The translations under genes and the position numbers were made by a program. A DNA stretch of 64,000 nt from Strongyloides papillosus (lineage: Eukaryota > Nematoda > Chromadorea > Rhabditida > Strongyloididae), in contig SRSI01000044.1 of the NCBI GenBank assembly GCA_005656395.1, positions 620,001-684,000 on the forward strand, written 5' to 3'. Below are positions 62,204-64,000 of the stretch, piece by piece (the first letter of the stretch is position 1; each line of letters begins with the position of its first letter). The notes under the pieces were generated by a model. The model saw only the letters and a list, made by a program, of their open reading frames with translations. It made no database searches and had not been told where the DNA came from.

Positions 62204-62434
62204 ATGAAAATTTTGTATATTATTTTCACCTTTGCTGTTCTTAATGTTAACGTTTTTTGTGGCAAACTACTTGTTAAGGTAATACCAGTACAATTTGAAC
62301 ATTGTAATTGGAAAATGTGCAATAACATATGCTCTTCTCACGGTTTAAGTGGAAAATGTCACCTTTATGAAAATGTGTTGGTTTTTATTAAACTTAGTGA
62401 ATGCCAATGTTATGAAATTCTCATGAAAAATTAA
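62204..62434 (+). CDS. Defensin-like secreted Cys-rich peptide (CS-alpha-beta signature)
   Basis: This is a 76-residue single-exon precursor. Residues 1-19 are a strong signal peptide (MKILYIIFTFAVLNVNVFC then G). The mature part is about 57 residues with six Cys at about 34, 39, 43, 53, 68 and 70. Their spacing gives CX3C (CNNIC), GXC (GKC) and CXC (CQC), the signature of the cysteine-stabilised alpha-beta fold of invertebrate defensins and related peptides. Nematodes have such peptides (ABF-type), and relatives are antimicrobial, so an immune role is plausible but inferred. The fourth-to-fifth Cys distance is long. I do not recognise the exact family. The start was chosen from the TATA distance and the signal peptide; an ATG at 62168 in the same frame would add 12 residues. 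Confidence 0.75.
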   Translation: MKILYIIFTFAVLNVNVFCGKLLVKVIPVQFEHCNWKMCNNICSSHGLSGKCHLYENVLVFIKLSECQCYEILMKN

Positions 62435-63611
62435 GTTAACATTTTTACTGTGATTACAATGTTCTGTAGAAAGGGAAGGAAATATTTTGTTAAACTATTT
62501 ATCAATGTTAAATAAATTAATAACTTTAAAAATAGTGAAAATATAATGAAATTTAAACAGTGCTGTCTACAACAATGTCACAAAAAATAGTTATATAAGG
62601 TATTTATTCTTCCCATACTATATGATAGTATATTTATTCAATTGTATCATCTTCATTTATCAATAAAGACTTTATATTTATAAAAGTTATGATTCTTATG
62701 TTAAAGAACATCAACCATTAAGTAAAACTTATAAATTATGGAATTTTAATACGAACATATCCTTTTTTCATCAAACTTCAATAGTCTTTATTTTTTTCAA
62801 GCATTATATATTCATGAAAACATTAATTTTTTTTTAGTATAAATAATGATTTTTGTGAGTAATGTCATATTATGATTTGTGCTATTTAAATTTTTTAATT
62901 AAAAATTATTTTTAAATTTATCAATTTCTAAATGCTGATATATCATATTAAAATAGGAAATTATATAAAAATATATTTAAAAGTAACATGCATCGACGGG
63001 TAAATTTACCCGGCAAAGAAAAAAAATTGGAATTTTTTTTTTCAACCCGGCATAAGTTAATTTTTTTGATGGGTTGACTTTTTTATTTTTTCACACGAAT
63101 TACAGGGAAACTTTTATAGAGAATTGAATTATTTATACCATAATGTTTTTTGTCCTAGATTTTAGTAACCACTAAAGCTAAAAGAGTAGGTTAGTACTTT
63201 ATAAATGATTAAATATCATTAATGTATTTGGAATAACTAGCTGTGAAAAATTTTGCATGTGAAGCTATAAGTTTATCTTTTAAACGTTAAATTCATTTTT
63301 TAAAAGAAGATTATTATCTAGACCATGACTATTAAACAACCAATTACATTCTGAAACTCTTGTATCACGAAATATTTTCTAATTATACTTAAATTCTTTT
63401 GTATTATTGTAAAACAAACTCATTTAAATTATTTGTTGAAAAATTACATACATTTAAGTTTTTTTATATTATTTTAACATAAATTCTATTAAATAATTTG
63501 TTAAAAAAGTACATATAGTTAAGTTTAGTTAGCAATAAATATTTCAGGAAAAACATTTTTTTTTTGGCCCAGCACCCGACCCGGCACTAAAATTTTTCAT
63601 TTTGATGCATT
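62435..63611. other. Intergenic DNA with GC-rich motifs of a possible transposon
   Basis: AT-rich apart from two GC-rich spots at about 62990-63070 and 63570-63595, described separately. There is no coding frame. Confidence 0.45.
62988..63608. mobile_element. Possible hAT-type or foldback remnant
   Basis: ATGCATC at 62989-62995 and its inverse GATGCAT at about 63603-63609 bracket the stretch. Inside the left end is a perfect 16-base palindrome, CGGGTAAATTTACCCG (62997-63012), then an ACCCGGC. Inside the right end is GGCCCAGCACCCGACCCGGC. Such GC-rich ends in an AT-rich genome recall hAT element termini. No transposase is seen and the ends pair poorly, so this is a weak call. Confidence 0.3.
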
Positions 63612-63950
63612 CTATTTAAAAGTTACAGTAATATATTTTATACTTTTAAATCTATTTAAGCCAATCAATAATAAAAAATTATTAGCAGGGTAAAATGCTC
63701 TTGTCTGTAGTTCAATAAATATGATTATTTTAAGCATAAATTTAAAATCAACTTGATCATATAATTCTTTGTATTCAGCATGAAGTAGTAGTAACCCATC
63801 AATTGGTTTACCATCTTTAAACTTTGCCATAATTTTGTTTACAAATTCACCTATTTTTTGAGAATACTTTTCAGTAACCTTTGGATCACTTAAGTCCATA
63901 ATTTCATGGCATGGATTATTATTACACTCTTTTATTGATTTTTTACTCAT
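63612..63950 (-). CDS. Small unknown protein
   Basis: This is a 112-residue minus-strand open frame. Residues 1-70 look protein-like (MSKKSIKECNNNPCHEIMDL, then a charged helix and GKPIDGLLLLHAEYKELYD). Residues about 72-100 are hydrophobic and could be a membrane helix or helix pair. The C-terminus is basic. I do not recognise a family. It may be a single-exon gene, an exon of a gene extending beyond the right edge, or a fragment. No upstream acceptor or TATA box is clear in the 50 bases available. Confidence 0.4.
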   Translation of the reverse strand: MSKKSIKECNNNPCHEIMDLSDPKVTEKYSQKIGEFVNKIMAKFKDGKPIDGLLLLHAEYKELYDQVDFKFMLKIIIFIELQTRAFYPANNFLLLIGLNRFKSIKYITVTFK

Positions 63951-64000
63951 TTGAAATCAATTGTGATCCACTACTAAGTAATGTAAATGTATATTCTCCT

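Noticed and set aside
1..64000. tRNA, rRNA, spliced-leader RNA genes and CRISPR arrays
   Set aside because: I looked for TTCGA-type T-loops, conserved rRNA blocks and regular direct repeats with spacers and found none. CRISPR is not expected in an animal genome.

Overview
The window reads as nuclear DNA of a small, very AT-rich nematode genome. The best fit is a Strongyloides-type (clade IV, Strongyloididae-like) worm. The reasons are the extreme A+T content, introns of about 43-57 bp with GTAAGT-like donors and TTTTAG/TTTCAG acceptors, acceptors that sit 3-18 nt before start codons (as expected for spliced-leader trans-splicing), nematode gene families (eor-1/PLZF-type factor, cathepsin B of the cpr type, nematode-type chemoreceptors), and Tc1/mariner relics. 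The species is inferred, not shown.

Layout. 1-1164 (-) is the 5' part of an uncharacterised Lys/Asn-rich gene running off the left edge. 4444-5001 (-) is a TATA-driven secreted protein. 5.7-9.2 kb holds two deleted mariner copies. 9809-14244 (-) is a GPI-anchored Ig/FN3 adhesion protein whose signal-peptide exon lies 2.9 kb upstream of the rest. A 7.6 kb gene-free stretch follows. 21862-24803 (-) is a BTB plus nine-zinc-finger factor (eor-1). Divergently, 27015-28786 (+) is IMP dehydrogenase and 29444-31297 (+) is phosphoglucomutase 2. 32020-33848 (+) is a dead gene. 34904-36044 (-) is a cathepsin B protease. 36630-38387 (-) is a GRIP-domain golgin. 39179-39457 (-) is a small Cys-rich protein. 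41841-43926 (+) is a Neuralized E3 ligase with two NHR domains and a RING. 45.1-47.2 kb (-) is a tandem pair of secreted Lys-rich proteins, one broken. 47.2-52.4 kb is gene-poor with a decayed repeat of about 30 bp. 52.4-61.8 kb (+) is a three-member chemoreceptor-like family with two dead copies and one intact, interrupted by a Tc1-like relic. 62204-62434 (+) is a defensin-like (CS-alpha-beta signature) secreted peptide. The right edge holds a possible hAT-type remnant and a small unknown gene.

How the genes work together. There is no operon-like tight spacing. The housekeeping and signalling genes (IMPDH, PGM2, eor-1, golgin, neuralized) carry a splice acceptor just before the ATG. The secreted-protein genes (4444, 34904, 45117, 62204) instead have a TATAAA-type box about 40-65 nt before the ATG. 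eor-1 (Ras/Wnt output) and neuralized (Notch-ligand endocytosis) are developmental regulators. The protease, secreted proteins, chemoreceptors and defensin-like peptide are the fast-changing, environment-facing part, and it is there that the broken duplicates concentrate.

All exon joins were read by eye from splice consensus and reading phase. No alignment or expression data were available.
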